Positions 31,485-39,994 of a DNA stretch of 50,435 nt are shown piece after piece. The notes under the pieces were generated by a model that did not search any database, was not told the DNA's origin, and saw only the letters and a list, made by a program, of their open reading frames with translations. A program made the translations under genes and the position numbers. Every line of letters begins with the position of its first letter. The first letter of the stretch is position 1. The stretch is from Streptomyces sp. SM11 (lineage in GTDB: Bacteria > Actinomycetota > Actinomycetes > Streptomycetales > Streptomycetaceae): assembly GCF_002910905.1 (NCBI RefSeq), contig NZ_NEUE01000209.1, positions 29,616 through 80,050 of the forward strand. Direction: 5' to 3'.

Positions 31485-32729
31485 CTAACGGTTCCCGTCG
31501 AGCAGCGCCGAGGCGGTGAACAGTTCGACTCCTACGGTGATGGCCTCCTCGTCCACGTCGAAGTTGCCGCGGTGCAGGTCGAGCCCGCGCGTGTCGCCCG
31601 GGGTCCGGACACCGAGGCGGGCCATCGCGCCGGGAACCTGCTCCAGGTACCAGGAGAAGTCCTCGCCGCCCAGGCTCTGCTCGGTGTCCTCGATCGCATA
31701 CGATCCGCGACGCTCGGTCATCGCGGCGTCCAGCAGTCCGATGCTCTCGGCGTCGTTCACCACGGGCGGCACACCGCGTACGTAGTTGATCACGGACTTG
31801 GCCCGGTGCATTCCGGCCACCTCGTCCACGGCGGCATGCACCAGATCGGGGGCCTCGCGCCAGGCGTCCAGATTCAGGCAGCGGACGGTGCCGGACAGCT
31901 CGGCGTGTTGCGGGATGACGTTGGGGGCGTGCCCGGTCGCCAGCCGTCCCCACGTCAGAGCGAGCCCGGAGCGGGCGTCGGCCCGGCGGGCGAGCAGCGC
32001 GGGCACGTCGACGGCGATCCGGGCGGCGGCGGTGACCAGGTCGGTGGTCAGATGCGGCCGGGCGGTGTGACCGCCGGGCCCGTCGAGCGTGATCTCCAGC
32101 CGGTCGCAGGCCGAGGTGATGGCCCCGATCCGCAGCCCGATCCGCCCGACGTCCACCTTCGGGTCACAGTGCACACCGATGATCCGCCCGACGCCTTCCA
32201 GCACCCCGGACTCGATCGCGTCGACCGCACCGCCGGGAAGGACCTCCTCGGCGGGCTGGAAGATCAGCCGCACGGCGTTGGGCAGCAGCCCCTGCCGGTC
32301 GAGGCCGGCGAGCACGAGCCCCGCCCCGAGCACGGTGGTGGTGTGCACGTCATGCCCGCAGGCGTGCGCCCGGTCGGGCACGGTGGACCGGTAGGGCACG
32401 CCGGCCTTGGTGTCCGGGATCGGCAGCGCGTCGATGTCCGCCCGCAACGCCAGCATGGGCGTCACCCCGTCCCACTCCCCCACGTCACACAAGAGCCCGG
32501 TCCCCACGGCGAGAACCTTCGGCTTCAGCCCGGCCTTCTCCAGCCGGTCCTTGATGGCGGCGGTGGTGCGGAACTCCTGGTTGCCGAGCTCGGGATGCAT
32601 GTGCAGATCCCGCCGAAACGCGATCAGCTCGGCACGGAGTTCGTCGGAGAGCCTGCCGGGCAGCGCACCTCCCCCGGACTGGCCGGCCGGACTGTGGGGG
32701 CGGGAGGCACGGGACTTCAACTGGTTCAC
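31485..32729 (-). CDS. M20-family amidohydrolase
   Basis: 414-aa M20D peptidase/amidohydrolase. Seen: RRDLHMHPELGNQEFRTT near 38-55, LALRADIDALPI, metal ligands in HACGHDVHT (about 124-132), LIFQPAEEVLPGG and VHCDPKVDVG. The family hydrolyses N-acyl amino acids, hippurate or auxin conjugates; substrate here is unknown. The start is the GTG at 32729, with a weak ribosome-binding site. It lies upstream of, and in the same direction as, the BMP gene but is separated by that gene's promoter, so a link to nucleosides is only positional. Confidence 0.9.
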   Translation of the reverse strand: MNQLKSRASRPHSPAGQSGGGALPGRLSDELRAELIAFRRDLHMHPELGNQEFRTTAAIKDRLEKAGLKPKVLAVGTGLLCDVGEWDGVTPMLALRADIDALPIPDTKAGVPYRSTVPDRAHACGHDVHTTTVLGAGLVLAGLDRQGLLPNAVRLIFQPAEEVLPGGAVDAIESGVLEGVGRIIGVHCDPKVDVGRIGLRIGAITSACDRLEITLDGPGGHTARPHLTTDLVTAAARIAVDVPALLARRADARSGLALTWGRLATGHAPNVIPQHAELSGTVRCLNLDAWREAPDLVHAAVDEVAGMHRAKSVINYVRGVPPVVNDAESIGLLDAAMTERRGSYAIEDTEQSLGGEDFSWYLEQVPGAMARLGVRTPGDTRGLDLHRGNFDVDEEAITVGVELFTASALLDGNR

Positions 32730-33219
32730 CTGAGGAAGCGTAGGCCCCTTCGCCCCTCAACTGGCCACAGATCAACAAAACTTCAGCCGCTCAGGCGAAC
32801 AATTCTTCCCGTGAGGACGTGTGACGCGGGAGCGTTGCGGGTATACCGGGCCCCCTTCCAGCGTGCTCGCGCCGGACGACTCACCAAGGGCTGTCCTCTA
32901 GTCCCTGGTGAGTCAGCCAGTCCCCGGTGGGGCAGCGCACGGCGTCGGATGCGGCGCATCGAGAAGCCGAGGTCCGTACGCATACGCACGAGCCGCGGGC
33001 CCGCCCGGAGTGGTTGCCGCCCCAGCGCCGGAGCCGCTCGCGGACGCCCCGGGGTCTTTGAGCAGCGGTACGGGTCACAGCGGTCCACGCGGTCGGCACA
33101 TCATGTTCGTCATGATCACCACCTCGTGGATCTCGATGCTCGCCCTGGCTGTGCTTCTGGCTTCCGCCGCTGCGGTCCGGCACGGAGAACCCGCTCCACG
33201 ACACCGGCAGGGGTCCCGT
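32730..33219. other. Non-coding stretch before the lipoprotein-like ORF
   Basis: No well-supported gene. It holds a long inverted repeat (32878-32914) and a relatively AT-rich start region (32760-32800). A reading frame starting at ATG 33103 would give a hydrophobic peptide (MFVMITTSWISMLALAVLLA) running into the next ORF; it may be a real N-terminal extension or a decayed gene. Confidence 0.4.
32878..32914. repeat. Perfect 9-bp inverted repeat (hairpin)
   Basis: gactcacca (32878-32886) and tggtgagtc (32906-32914), with aggg/ccc extending the stem inside after a bulge. It could be an attenuator, a terminator or part of a small RNA; no U-tract. Confidence 0.6.
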
Positions 33220-33513
33220 ATGCGCCGCGCCCTCTTCCTGCCTCTCGGTACCGTCCTGATACCGGCACTCGCCGCATGCGGGGGCGCGACCGGCGAGAAG
33301 ACCGTGCGCAGACTCGCCGGCAGCGCAGGAGACCGCGCGGGATCTGTCATCCCGTTCACGCACGACTTCCCGTACGCGCGCACGGTCGTCGACTACGACC
33401 GGGGAAAGACGGGCGACCCGCAAGGGCCCGGTACCGGTGAACCGAAGGAACTCTTCGCGGCGGCCACGATCACGCTCGACTGGGACCAGATACGCGGCGG
33501 AGACACCCGCTGA
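33220..33513 (+). CDS. Putative small lipoprotein
   Basis: 97-aa ORF with an N-terminal basic-hydrophobic signal and lipobox LAAC (MRRALFLPLGTVLIPALAAC), then a hydrophilic domain with DFPYARTVVDYDRGK and TITLDWDQI. cagggg lies 6 nt before the ATG. Codon usage is Streptomyces-like. I do not recognise the family. An upstream in-frame ATG at 33103 would add a second hydrophobic segment. It may be a remnant of a larger protein. Confidence 0.5.
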   Translation: MRRALFLPLGTVLIPALAACGGATGEKTVRRLAGSAGDRAGSVIPFTHDFPYARTVVDYDRGKTGDPQGPGTGEPKELFAAATITLDWDQIRGGDTR

Positions 33514-33592
33514 ACTGATCGAGGAATCACGCCCGTGTGCACCTCATGGCCCGACGGTACGGCGTTGCCTGCACGGAACGGCTGCGACCGGC

Positions 33593-33946
33593 GTGGCCGA
33601 TCTGCGCCGCGCGTACGGGATGGTGTTCAAAGTCGCCGTCCCTGCCCAGCAGCACTTCATCGTCCGGAAGCCGTGGGCGCGGCGCCATGCCGGGTACGTT
33701 CTCTGGCTCCTGGACCGCCCCGAGGTGCCGAATACGCGTCACGTCTGGCGGACCTGGCTGGCGGCGGCATCCGGAGAACGACCACTGGCCGGCACCGAGG
33801 GCCCGGCGCCGGGTGGTGGCCAGGCTGTCGGCACCGACGGCGAGTTGGCCGGTGCCGTGGCCGGCGACGGTGAAGCCGAAGGTGCCGTCGTCGCCGAGGA
33901 CGGCGGTGTGGCCACCACCGAGATCCGCGTACCGGGCCGACGATGA
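33593..33946 (+). CDS. Hypothetical protein
   Basis: 117-aa ORF with good third-position GC: VAVPAQQHFIVRKPWARRH, then VLWLLDRPEVPNTRHVWRTW, then a Gly/Ala/Glu-rich tail that may be a linker. Start uncertain (GTG 33593 or ATG 33620). Its TGA overlaps the ATG of the next small ORF as ATGA, supporting translation. No family recognised. Confidence 0.45.
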   Translation: MADLRRAYGMVFKVAVPAQQHFIVRKPWARRHAGYVLWLLDRPEVPNTRHVWRTWLAAASGERPLAGTEGPAPGGGQAVGTDGELAGAVAGDGEAEGAVVAEDGGVATTEIRVPGRR

Positions 33947-34071
33947 ACTTCGTCGCCGATACGTTCTTCCGGCTGCCGGCGCTCATCTCCCCCGACCACG
34001 CCGACAGCCGCGTTCAGAGAGCCACCGGCACCCTCTTCGACCGGATGCTGACCCGCACCGCACGGGCGTGA
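33943..34071 (+). CDS. Hypothetical small protein (42 aa)
   Basis: 42 codons with Streptomyces-like usage: MNFVADTFFRLPALISPDHA then a basic C-terminus (RTARA). Coupled to the upstream ORF by an ATGA overlap. It might be the C-terminal piece of a disrupted protein. No family recognised. Confidence 0.4.
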   Translation: MNFVADTFFRLPALISPDHADSRVQRATGTLFDRMLTRTARA

Positions 34072-34080
34072 CCTCCGGGT

Positions 34081-35112
34081 TCAGGTTGCCACCGACGACA
34101 GCCGCTGCACCCCCCGAGCCGTCTCCGTGACCCCGCTCAGGAAGCCCTGCGCCCGGGGCGAGGCCGTGTCGCGCAGCCATTCCGGGGCGATGTCGCAGAC
34201 CGCCACCCGGACACCCGTGCCGGCCAGGGCCAGCGGGAGGGTGTGGACGACCGTGGAGGGGAAGCTGACGATCGTGCGGCCGATGGGGCCCCGGCGGGCG
34301 ATGAGCTCCAGGGGGAGGTCCGGGCGGACGATCTCCAGGCCGGTGGCGGCTTCCAGGGCGTGGAGCTTGTCCGCGGACTCGCGGCGGTGCGCGAAGTAGC
34401 GGGTCGCGCCGTGTGTGCGGGCCAGGGCCGTGACCGCCTCCTGGTACGGGACGGGGTCGACGACGCCCGTCTCGACCAGGGAGGTGCCGACCAGGTCCGC
34501 GCCCTTGCCGACGCTCGGCGGGCCGAAGCGGGCGCGGGTCCAGGCGAAGGTGTTCGGGGTGACCGCGATGCCGGGCGGAGCCTCGACCGGCATCGCGGTG
34601 AACACCTCGACCGTGTGGTCCGCCGTCGGGGTGAAGCGGCGGCGGGCCGTGGCGGTGACCGGGGCCAGGACCAGTTCGCGCGGTCCGGTGCGGCCCCGGC
34701 GGTGCCAGCGGGTCAGGCGCTCGCCCCGGGCCAGTTGGGTGACGAACTCCATGGTGGCCGTGCCGTCGTCGACCACGGTGAGGTGGCCGGCGCGGACCAG
34801 GGTCAGCAGGAGCTGGACGTAACGGGAGAACGGGTCGCCGATCACGATGTGGTCCGCGCGCCGGACCTGTCCGGCCAGGGCGCGCAGGGCCTTCAGGGGC
34901 GCGCCGGACTCCCCGCGCGCCTCCTGCCAGCGCACGGCGATGCCCTCGTCGCGGGCCAGCTCCGCCATCCGGCGCAGCTGACCGCGCGACATCGGGTCGA
35001 CCGGGGGGAGGACGACGACCGTGGTGGCGGCCGGATCGTCTCCCCCCTGGGTGTGAACCCACTCCAGGACGTTCAGGAGCTGGACCGGGCTCTCGACGAA
35101 GGCGAGGTTCAC
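34081..35112 (-). CDS. Polysialyltransferase-like glycosyltransferase (PF07388-like)
   Basis: 343 aa beginning MNLAFVESPVQLLNVLEWVH, the typical opening of bacterial alpha-2,8-polysialyltransferase/GT52-like proteins. Other matching parts: IVIGDPFSRYVQLLLTLV, VDDGTATMEFV (the DDG strand), RYFAHRRESADKL (His/Arg of the donor site) and SFPSTVVHTL. Cytoplasmic CMP-sugar-dependent transferase fold. It is the last gene of the operon carrying the synthase and CMP-transferase, 10 nt after the synthase stop. Inferred role: transfer or polymerisation of the nonulosonic acid. Confidence 0.75.
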   Translation of the reverse strand: MNLAFVESPVQLLNVLEWVHTQGGDDPAATTVVVLPPVDPMSRGQLRRMAELARDEGIAVRWQEARGESGAPLKALRALAGQVRRADHIVIGDPFSRYVQLLLTLVRAGHLTVVDDGTATMEFVTQLARGERLTRWHRRGRTGPRELVLAPVTATARRRFTPTADHTVEVFTAMPVEAPPGIAVTPNTFAWTRARFGPPSVGKGADLVGTSLVETGVVDPVPYQEAVTALARTHGATRYFAHRRESADKLHALEAATGLEIVRPDLPLELIARRGPIGRTIVSFPSTVVHTLPLALAGTGVRVAVCDIAPEWLRDTASPRAQGFLSGVTETARGVQRLSSVAT

Positions 35113-35122
35113 CGGTCGGCGC

Positions 35123-36055
35123 TCAGACCGCGACCGGCTCGGGGGCCGGCGCGTTCTCGGTCTCGGCGATGACGCCCGCGACGCGGCGGAGCTTCTTCAT
35201 CGGGCCGAGCTCGGACTCGTACACCTTCTTGACGCCGTCGCCGAGCGACTGCTCGATGGTGCGGATGTCGCGGACCAGACGGGTCAGGCCCTGCGGCTCG
35301 ACGGAGGCGGCCTGGTCAGAGCCCCACATGGCGCGGTCCAGGGTGATGTGGCGCTCGACGAACGTGGCGCCGAGCGCGACGGCCGCGAGGGTGGTCTGCA
35401 GGCCGGTCTCGTGGCCGGAGTAGCCGATCGGGACGTTCGGGTACTCCTGCTGGAGGGTGTTGATGACCCGCAGGTTCAGCTCCTCGGCCTTCGCCGGGTA
35501 CGTGGAAGTGGCGTGGCAGAGCAGGATGTTGTCGCTTCCCAGGACCTCGACCGCGTGGCGGATCTGCTTCGGGGTCGACATGCCGGTGGAGAGGATCACC
35601 GTGCGGCCGGTGGCGCGCAGGGCGCGCAGCAGCTCGTCGTCGGTGAGGGAGGCGGAGGCCACCTTGTGGGCGGGGACGTCGAACTTCTCCAGGAACGCGA
35701 CGGCCTCGGTGTCCCACGGGGAGGCGAACCAGTCGATGCCGCGCTTGGCGCAGTGCTCGGCGATGGCCGTGTACTCGGCCTCGCCGAACTCGACGCGGTG
35801 GCGGTAGTCGATGTACGTCATCCGGCCCCAGGGGGTGTCGCGCTCGATGTCCCACTGGTCGCGCGGGGTGCAGATCTCCGGGGTGCGCTTCTGGAACTTG
35901 ACGGCGTCGCAGCCGGCTTCGGCCGCGGCGTCGATCAGCGCGATGGCGTTGTCGAGGTCGCCGTTGTGGTTGATGCCGATCTCACCCGTGATGTAGACGG
36001 GGTTGCCGGGGCCGGCGGTGCGGGTGCCGAAGGTGCGCAGGCGGGAGGTGCTCAT
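35123..36055 (-). CDS. neuB: N-acetylneuraminate/Kdn synthase family protein without SAF domain
   Basis: 310-aa NeuB TIM barrel that condenses phosphoenolpyruvate with an amino-sugar or hexose (phosphate). Seen: ITGEIGINHNGDLDNA at 22-37, AGCDAVKFQKR, SPWDTEAVAFLEK, KVASASLTDDELL, LSTGMST, CHATSTYPAK, IGYSGHETG and VERHITLD. The usual C-terminal antifreeze-like SAF domain (about 60 residues), which covers the active site in NeuB, is absent; the protein ends with an acidic tail. The linked synthetase carries a HAD phosphatase, so the product may be a 9-phosphate (as for Kdn-9-P or Neu5Ac-9-P synthases). The ATG at 36055 follows aaggaagcacc. Confidence 0.9.
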   Translation of the reverse strand: MSTSRLRTFGTRTAGPGNPVYITGEIGINHNGDLDNAIALIDAAAEAGCDAVKFQKRTPEICTPRDQWDIERDTPWGRMTYIDYRHRVEFGEAEYTAIAEHCAKRGIDWFASPWDTEAVAFLEKFDVPAHKVASASLTDDELLRALRATGRTVILSTGMSTPKQIRHAVEVLGSDNILLCHATSTYPAKAEELNLRVINTLQQEYPNVPIGYSGHETGLQTTLAAVALGATFVERHITLDRAMWGSDQAASVEPQGLTRLVRDIRTIEQSLGDGVKKVYESELGPMKKLRRVAGVIAETENAPAPEPVAV

Positions 36056-36067
36056 GGTGGTGCTTCC

Positions 36068-37321
36068 TTACTTGGTGGGGACTGTGGTGTCAGGGGTGGT
36101 CTTGGCAGTGGTGAGGGTGGGGCCGAGCAGCCAGGCCGCGATCTCGCGGATGGCGCCGTAGCCCCCGGGGGTGGTCGTGACGGCGCGCGCCGCGGCGCGT
36201 ACCGAGTCGTGGGCGCTCGCGACGGCGACGGGCCAGCCGGCGAGCGAGAAGCACGGGAGGTCGTTGACGTCGTTGCCGACGTAGAGGACCCGGTCGGGTG
36301 CGATGGAGTGCTCGTCGCACCACCGCTTCAGCGCCTCGTCCTTGCGGTCGATGCCGTGCAGGACCGGGACCTGGAGCTTGCGGGCGCGGGCGGCGACGAC
36401 CGGGTTCTGCTCGGTGGAGAGGATCAGGAGGGGCATCCCGGCCTTGCGCAGGGCGGCGATGCCGAGTCCGTCGCCCCGGTGCACGGCGACCGTCTCGCGG
36501 CCCTCGGAGTCGATCATGACCCGGTCGTCGGTCTGGGTGCCGTCGAAGTCCAGGACGACCGCGTCCACGTCCGCGAGGGAGGGCAGCGGGGAGGGGTCCA
36601 TGAGCGGGGCGAGCGCGCGGGCGCGGGCCAGGTCGTGCGGGTCGTCGATCTCCAGCACCCGCGCCGGGTCGGTGGGCACGAGGGCGGTGTGGCCGAAGAA
36701 GCGGTGCCGGTGGGTGCGGAAGCCCGGCGCGTCCATCGCGTAGGCCGCGCCGGTCTCCAGGTAGTCCTGGGGACGGTCCTGGCGGCGGGGGCGTACGGAC
36801 TTGTCGTGGTTGACGCCGTACGTTCCCTCCTCGACCGCGTGCCCGTCGCGCCAGACGAAACCGTGGAACGGGGCGACCGTGACGGCCGTGTCCGCGCCCT
36901 CGTGGGCCACCGCCCTGGCCACACCGTCGATGTCCTCGCGGGACACGAACGGGCTGGTGCACTGGACCAGGAGGACCACGTCGACGCTCCGGGCCCGCTC
37001 GGCCTCGTAGACGTCCAGGGCGTGCAGCACGGCCGCTTCGCTGGTCGCCGTGTCGCCCGCGATGGCGGCGGGGCGCTCCACGCAGTGCAGCCGGTGGGCG
37101 GCACCGAGGCCGATGGCGGCGCTCCGGGCGGCCTCGGCGATCGCCCCGTCGTCGGTGGTGACGACGACGTCGGTGACCTCGGGGGCGCCGAGTGCGGCGC
37201 GGACGGCGCGGGCGACCAGGGGGACGCCGCCGACCTCGGCGAGGTTCTTGGCGGGGACGCCCTTGGATCCGCCGCGGGCGGGGATCACGGCGAGGACGGT
37301 CGGGTTCGGCGGCGGCTGCAT
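36068..37321 (-). CDS. neuA: CMP-sialate/Kdn cytidylyltransferase fused to HAD phosphatase
   Basis: 417 aa. The N-terminal cytidylyltransferase (1-225) has AVIPARGGSKGVPAKNL (CTP-binding signature), VVVTTDDGAIAE, LLVQCTSPFVSREDIDG and LETGAAYAMDAPGF. The C-terminal HAD domain (about 250-400) has DFDGTQTDD nucleophile loop, LILSTEQN, and VGNDVNDLPCFSLAG with the metal-binding Asp. Established: such fusions dephosphorylate nonulosonate-9-P and activate it with CTP. ATG 37321 follows aggag by 5 nt. Between synthase and DUF6716-like gene in one operon. The order synthase-phosphatase-CMP transferase gives a complete activation route. Confidence 0.92.
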   Translation of the reverse strand: MQPPPNPTVLAVIPARGGSKGVPAKNLAEVGGVPLVARAVRAALGAPEVTDVVVTTDDGAIAEAARSAAIGLGAAHRLHCVERPAAIAGDTATSEAAVLHALDVYEAERARSVDVVLLVQCTSPFVSREDIDGVARAVAHEGADTAVTVAPFHGFVWRDGHAVEEGTYGVNHDKSVRPRRQDRPQDYLETGAAYAMDAPGFRTHRHRFFGHTALVPTDPARVLEIDDPHDLARARALAPLMDPSPLPSLADVDAVVLDFDGTQTDDRVMIDSEGRETVAVHRGDGLGIAALRKAGMPLLILSTEQNPVVAARARKLQVPVLHGIDRKDEALKRWCDEHSIAPDRVLYVGNDVNDLPCFSLAGWPVAVASAHDSVRAAARAVTTTPGGYGAIREIAAWLLGPTLTTAKTTPDTTVPTK

Positions 37322-37419
37322 CGCTGCTCCTGGGGTCGTGGAGGCTCCTGAGGTGGTGACCGCAGTTCGCCCGGTGGGTCGGTTCTCGGGTTCGGGGGCG
37401 GCTCCCCCGGCGGGCGCGG

Positions 37420-38802
37420 TCACAGCTCGCCCATCCGGCGGATCACGGGGGCGACGCGCTGGACGCCCTGGCGGTAGGCGCCGCGCGCCGCGTTGCGGAC
37501 GGTTTCGCGGACCGCGCCCCGGACCCGGCCTGCCTCCTGCGGTGCGGCCGCACCGGGCAGGGGCGCCCCGTCGGGGGCCAGGTGGTGGCGTCCGAGAATG
37601 CCGGGCAGGTAGCCGGGCGCGGTGGCGGGCGTGTAGTAGGGGGCAAGCGGGGGGAGTTCGCTCTCGTCGAGGAGGGCGGTGACCTTGGCGCGGGCGGTGT
37701 CGTAGGCCGTGCCGTACGAGCCGTCGGCGGCGACGCCCTGGCCGGCCAGCCACTGATCGTCGGGCCGGGGCCGGATCCCGCCGTCGAGCCGGTCCCAGGA
37801 GGTGAGGAGCCCGGAGCCGACGAAGTGGTGGTTGCCGAGGGTCTCCCGTACGCCGAGGTCGGTGAGGACCGCGGTCGGGATGCGGCGGTGCAGGGACTCC
37901 AGCGCGGCGGTCGAGGAGACGGTGACCAGGAGGTCGGTGCGGTCCAGGACCTCGCCCATGTGTCCGTACACCAGGCGGAAGTTGGGCGGCAGACCGCCGG
38001 GGAGCCGCTGCGCGAGCTTCTGGTAGGGCAGTTCCTCGATGTGCGTGGTGTGCTCGCCGGGCTTGGAGCGCAGCTTCAGCAGCACCTCGCGGCGCGGGTG
38101 CAGCCGGGCGTGCTCGACGAGCCGGCGGAGCAGGTACGTACGGTCGGCGCGGGAGGCCGGTACGGAGGGCTGGGCGGCGAACACCACGGTTTCGCGGCCC
38201 TCTTCGGGGCGGTACGGGGCTCCGCCGAGGAAGGGGAGGGCGGCCTCCGTGACGGCCGAGGCGTCGGCACCCACTCCCTCGTACACCGCGCGGAAACGCT
38301 CGGCGTCGTGGCGGGAGTTGGCGAGGACGACGTCCGCGCCGTGGCGGAGCAGCAGCCCGTCGGCGAGCTTCTCGTAGACGACGCCCACATATCCGGTGAC
38401 GACGACGGGCCGGCGCGGCAGGTCCAGGGCGGCGAGGCCGTGCAGCATGGCCTGGACGCCGCCGCCGACGAGGGCGAGGACGACGAGGTCGTAACCCTCG
38501 TCGCGCACGGTGTGCAGGAACTCGACGGCGGTGACCTCGCGGACCCGCGCGGCGTCGATCCCGACCTCGCCGACCTCCGCGAGCTGACGGGGCGTCGGGG
38601 TGGCCCGGCCGCGCAGCAGCAGCCCGCTGACCTCGACGGGGCGCACGTTCCGCCCGTCCGCGTCGGCGGTCAGGCGGCGCGCGGTGAGCGCGCCCCATTT
38701 CCACCGGGTGTCGGAGTCGGCGAGGACGGCGACCCGCAGCGCCGGTCGGGGCGCGGCGGGGGTTTCGGCCGGTTCGGCCTCATTGCTGGTACGTGGGGGC
38801 AC
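37420..38802 (-). CDS. Putative glycosyltransferase (DUF6716-like)
   Basis: 460 aa, GT-B-like: LRVAVLADSDTRWKWGALTA at about 22-41, AVEFLHTVRDEGYDLVVLAL, a surface-binding region RPVVVTGYVGVVYEK, LANSRHDAERFRAVYEG, LLKLRSKPGEHTTHIEELPY, and VTVSSTAALESLHRRIPTAV (donor-binding strand). It fits the DUF6716 proteins found with actinobacterial sialic acid-like genes. The GTG at 38802 lies 7 nt after taactt (-10 type), so leaderless; it is the first gene of the leftward operon with neuA and neuB. The basic C-terminal tail may contact the membrane. Confidence 0.75.
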   Translation of the reverse strand: MPPRTSNEAEPAETPAAPRPALRVAVLADSDTRWKWGALTARRLTADADGRNVRPVEVSGLLLRGRATPTPRQLAEVGEVGIDAARVREVTAVEFLHTVRDEGYDLVVLALVGGGVQAMLHGLAALDLPRRPVVVTGYVGVVYEKLADGLLLRHGADVVLANSRHDAERFRAVYEGVGADASAVTEAALPFLGGAPYRPEEGRETVVFAAQPSVPASRADRTYLLRRLVEHARLHPRREVLLKLRSKPGEHTTHIEELPYQKLAQRLPGGLPPNFRLVYGHMGEVLDRTDLLVTVSSTAALESLHRRIPTAVLTDLGVRETLGNHHFVGSGLLTSWDRLDGGIRPRPDDQWLAGQGVAADGSYGTAYDTARAKVTALLDESELPPLAPYYTPATAPGYLPGILGRHHLAPDGAPLPGAAAPQEAGRVRGAVRETVRNAARGAYRQGVQRVAPVIRRMGEL

Positions 38803-38809
38803 GTCCTAG

Positions 38810-38957
38810 AAGTTAGGAAGGCATTTCGATGCGCGGCCCAACGTGATGGCAACAGCTGGTTAACAGCGAGCCGACGATTGGGGGGACACCCCGAATGGGT
38901 CATCAATTCCCGGTTCTGAAAAGGTGGTTCACCTGAACGTCGGGCGCTGTTCACCTG
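38810..38957. promoter_or_regulatory. Divergent promoter region of the glycopolymer cluster
   Basis: Minus-strand -10 taactt at 38815-38810. Near-palindrome gctggttaacagc at 38855-38867. Palindrome gttcacctgaac at 38927-38938, with its left half gttcacctg repeated at 38949-38957, 22 bp on (two helical turns). Likely binding sites for a regulator of both operons. Confidence 0.5.
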
Positions 38958-39010
38958 CTGGGCGCATTATGGAAAAGGAAGGTGCCAGGGCCGCACCTAC
39001 TGTGTTGTGC

Positions 39011-39994
39011 GTGGTTAAGCTCTCCGTCATCGTGCCGTTCTTCAACGTGCAGGCCTACGCGCCCGACACCCTCGGAAGTCTGCGGGCCAACGCCCGTGAG
39101 GACTTCGAGTTCCTTCTCGTCGACGACTGTTCGACCGACGGGACGCCCCGCCTGCTGAGCCGGGCCGCCGACGAGATCCCCGGGGCCGTGCTGCTGCGGC
39201 ACGAGGTGAACGGAGGTCTGGCGACCGCGCGCAACACCGGTCTGGACGCCGCCCGCGGCGAGTACATCGCCTTCCTGGACGGCGACGACTGGCTGGCTCC
39301 CGGCCACTACGAGCGGCTGGTGGCCCGCACCGAGGCGCTGGGCTGCGACTTCGTGCGCACCGACCACGTCCAGGTGAACGGCGCTTCGCGGACCGTACGG
39401 CGGGTCCCGCACGGGCCGCACGGGGTGGTGAGCGACCCCCGGGCCGCGATCCTGCCCGCCCACCGCACCACGTCGGTGGACTACGCGTTCGCCTGGGCGG
39501 GGCTCTACCACCGGCGGCTGCTGGACCGGGGGCTGCTGCACTTCACCGACGGGCTCCGCACGGCGGAGGACCGGCCGTGGATCTGGCGGCTGCACCGGGA
39601 GGCGGACTCCTTCGCCGTCCTCGGCCTGCTCGGCCATTTCTACCGGCGGGGGGTGTCCACGTCTCTCACCCAGATCGGCGATGTGCGCCAGCTCGATTTT
39701 CTGCGCGCTTTCGACCAGGTGATCGCCGATACGGCCGCCGACCGGGACGCGGACACGTTTCTGCCGAAAGCCGTACGTACGTACTGTGCGGTCATCGCCC
39801 ACCATCTGGGTGATCTCGAGAAATTCGAACCGGCCGTGGCCCGCGAACTGAAAGCACGCGGCGCGGCCGCCCTGGGACGCCTGCCGCAGCCGCTGCTGGA
39901 CGAGGCGCTCGACTCCATGGACGTGACACGGGCGACCCGGGTGCGCAGGCTGCGCCGCCGTCCGGCCGCCGCGAAGGGGGCCTCGGCCGCATGA
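39011..39994 (+). CDS. Family 2 glycosyltransferase
   Basis: 327-aa GT2 protein. Starts VVKLSVIVPFFNVQAYAPDT with the usual GT-A fold: LLVDDCSTDGTPRL (DDxS), NGGLATARNTGLDAARG, and DXD motif FLDGDDWLAPG. The C-terminal half (RTAEDRPWIWRLHREADSFA, YRRGVSTSLTQIGDVRQLDF) is typical of the actinobacterial group paired with polysialyltransferase-like genes. GTG 39011 is chosen: it lies 7 nt after tactgt (38998-39003), consistent with a leaderless start, and gives the normal GT2 N-terminus. It overlaps the next gene by ATGA. Closely related to the product at 47697-48662. Confidence 0.9.
   Translation: MVKLSVIVPFFNVQAYAPDTLGSLRANAREDFEFLLVDDCSTDGTPRLLSRAADEIPGAVLLRHEVNGGLATARNTGLDAARGEYIAFLDGDDWLAPGHYERLVARTEALGCDFVRTDHVQVNGASRTVRRVPHGPHGVVSDPRAAILPAHRTTSVDYAFAWAGLYHRRLLDRGLLHFTDGLRTAEDRPWIWRLHREADSFAVLGLLGHFYRRGVSTSLTQIGDVRQLDFLRAFDQVIADTAADRDADTFLPKAVRTYCAVIAHHLGDLEKFEPAVARELKARGAAALGRLPQPLLDEALDSMDVTRATRVRRLRRRPAAAKGASAA

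Noticed and set aside
35348..37351. 667-aa plus-strand frame over the synthase and CMP-transferase genes
   Set aside because: Shadow of neuB/neuA-type genes; composition (VGVG, QDRD repeats) is that of an antisense frame.
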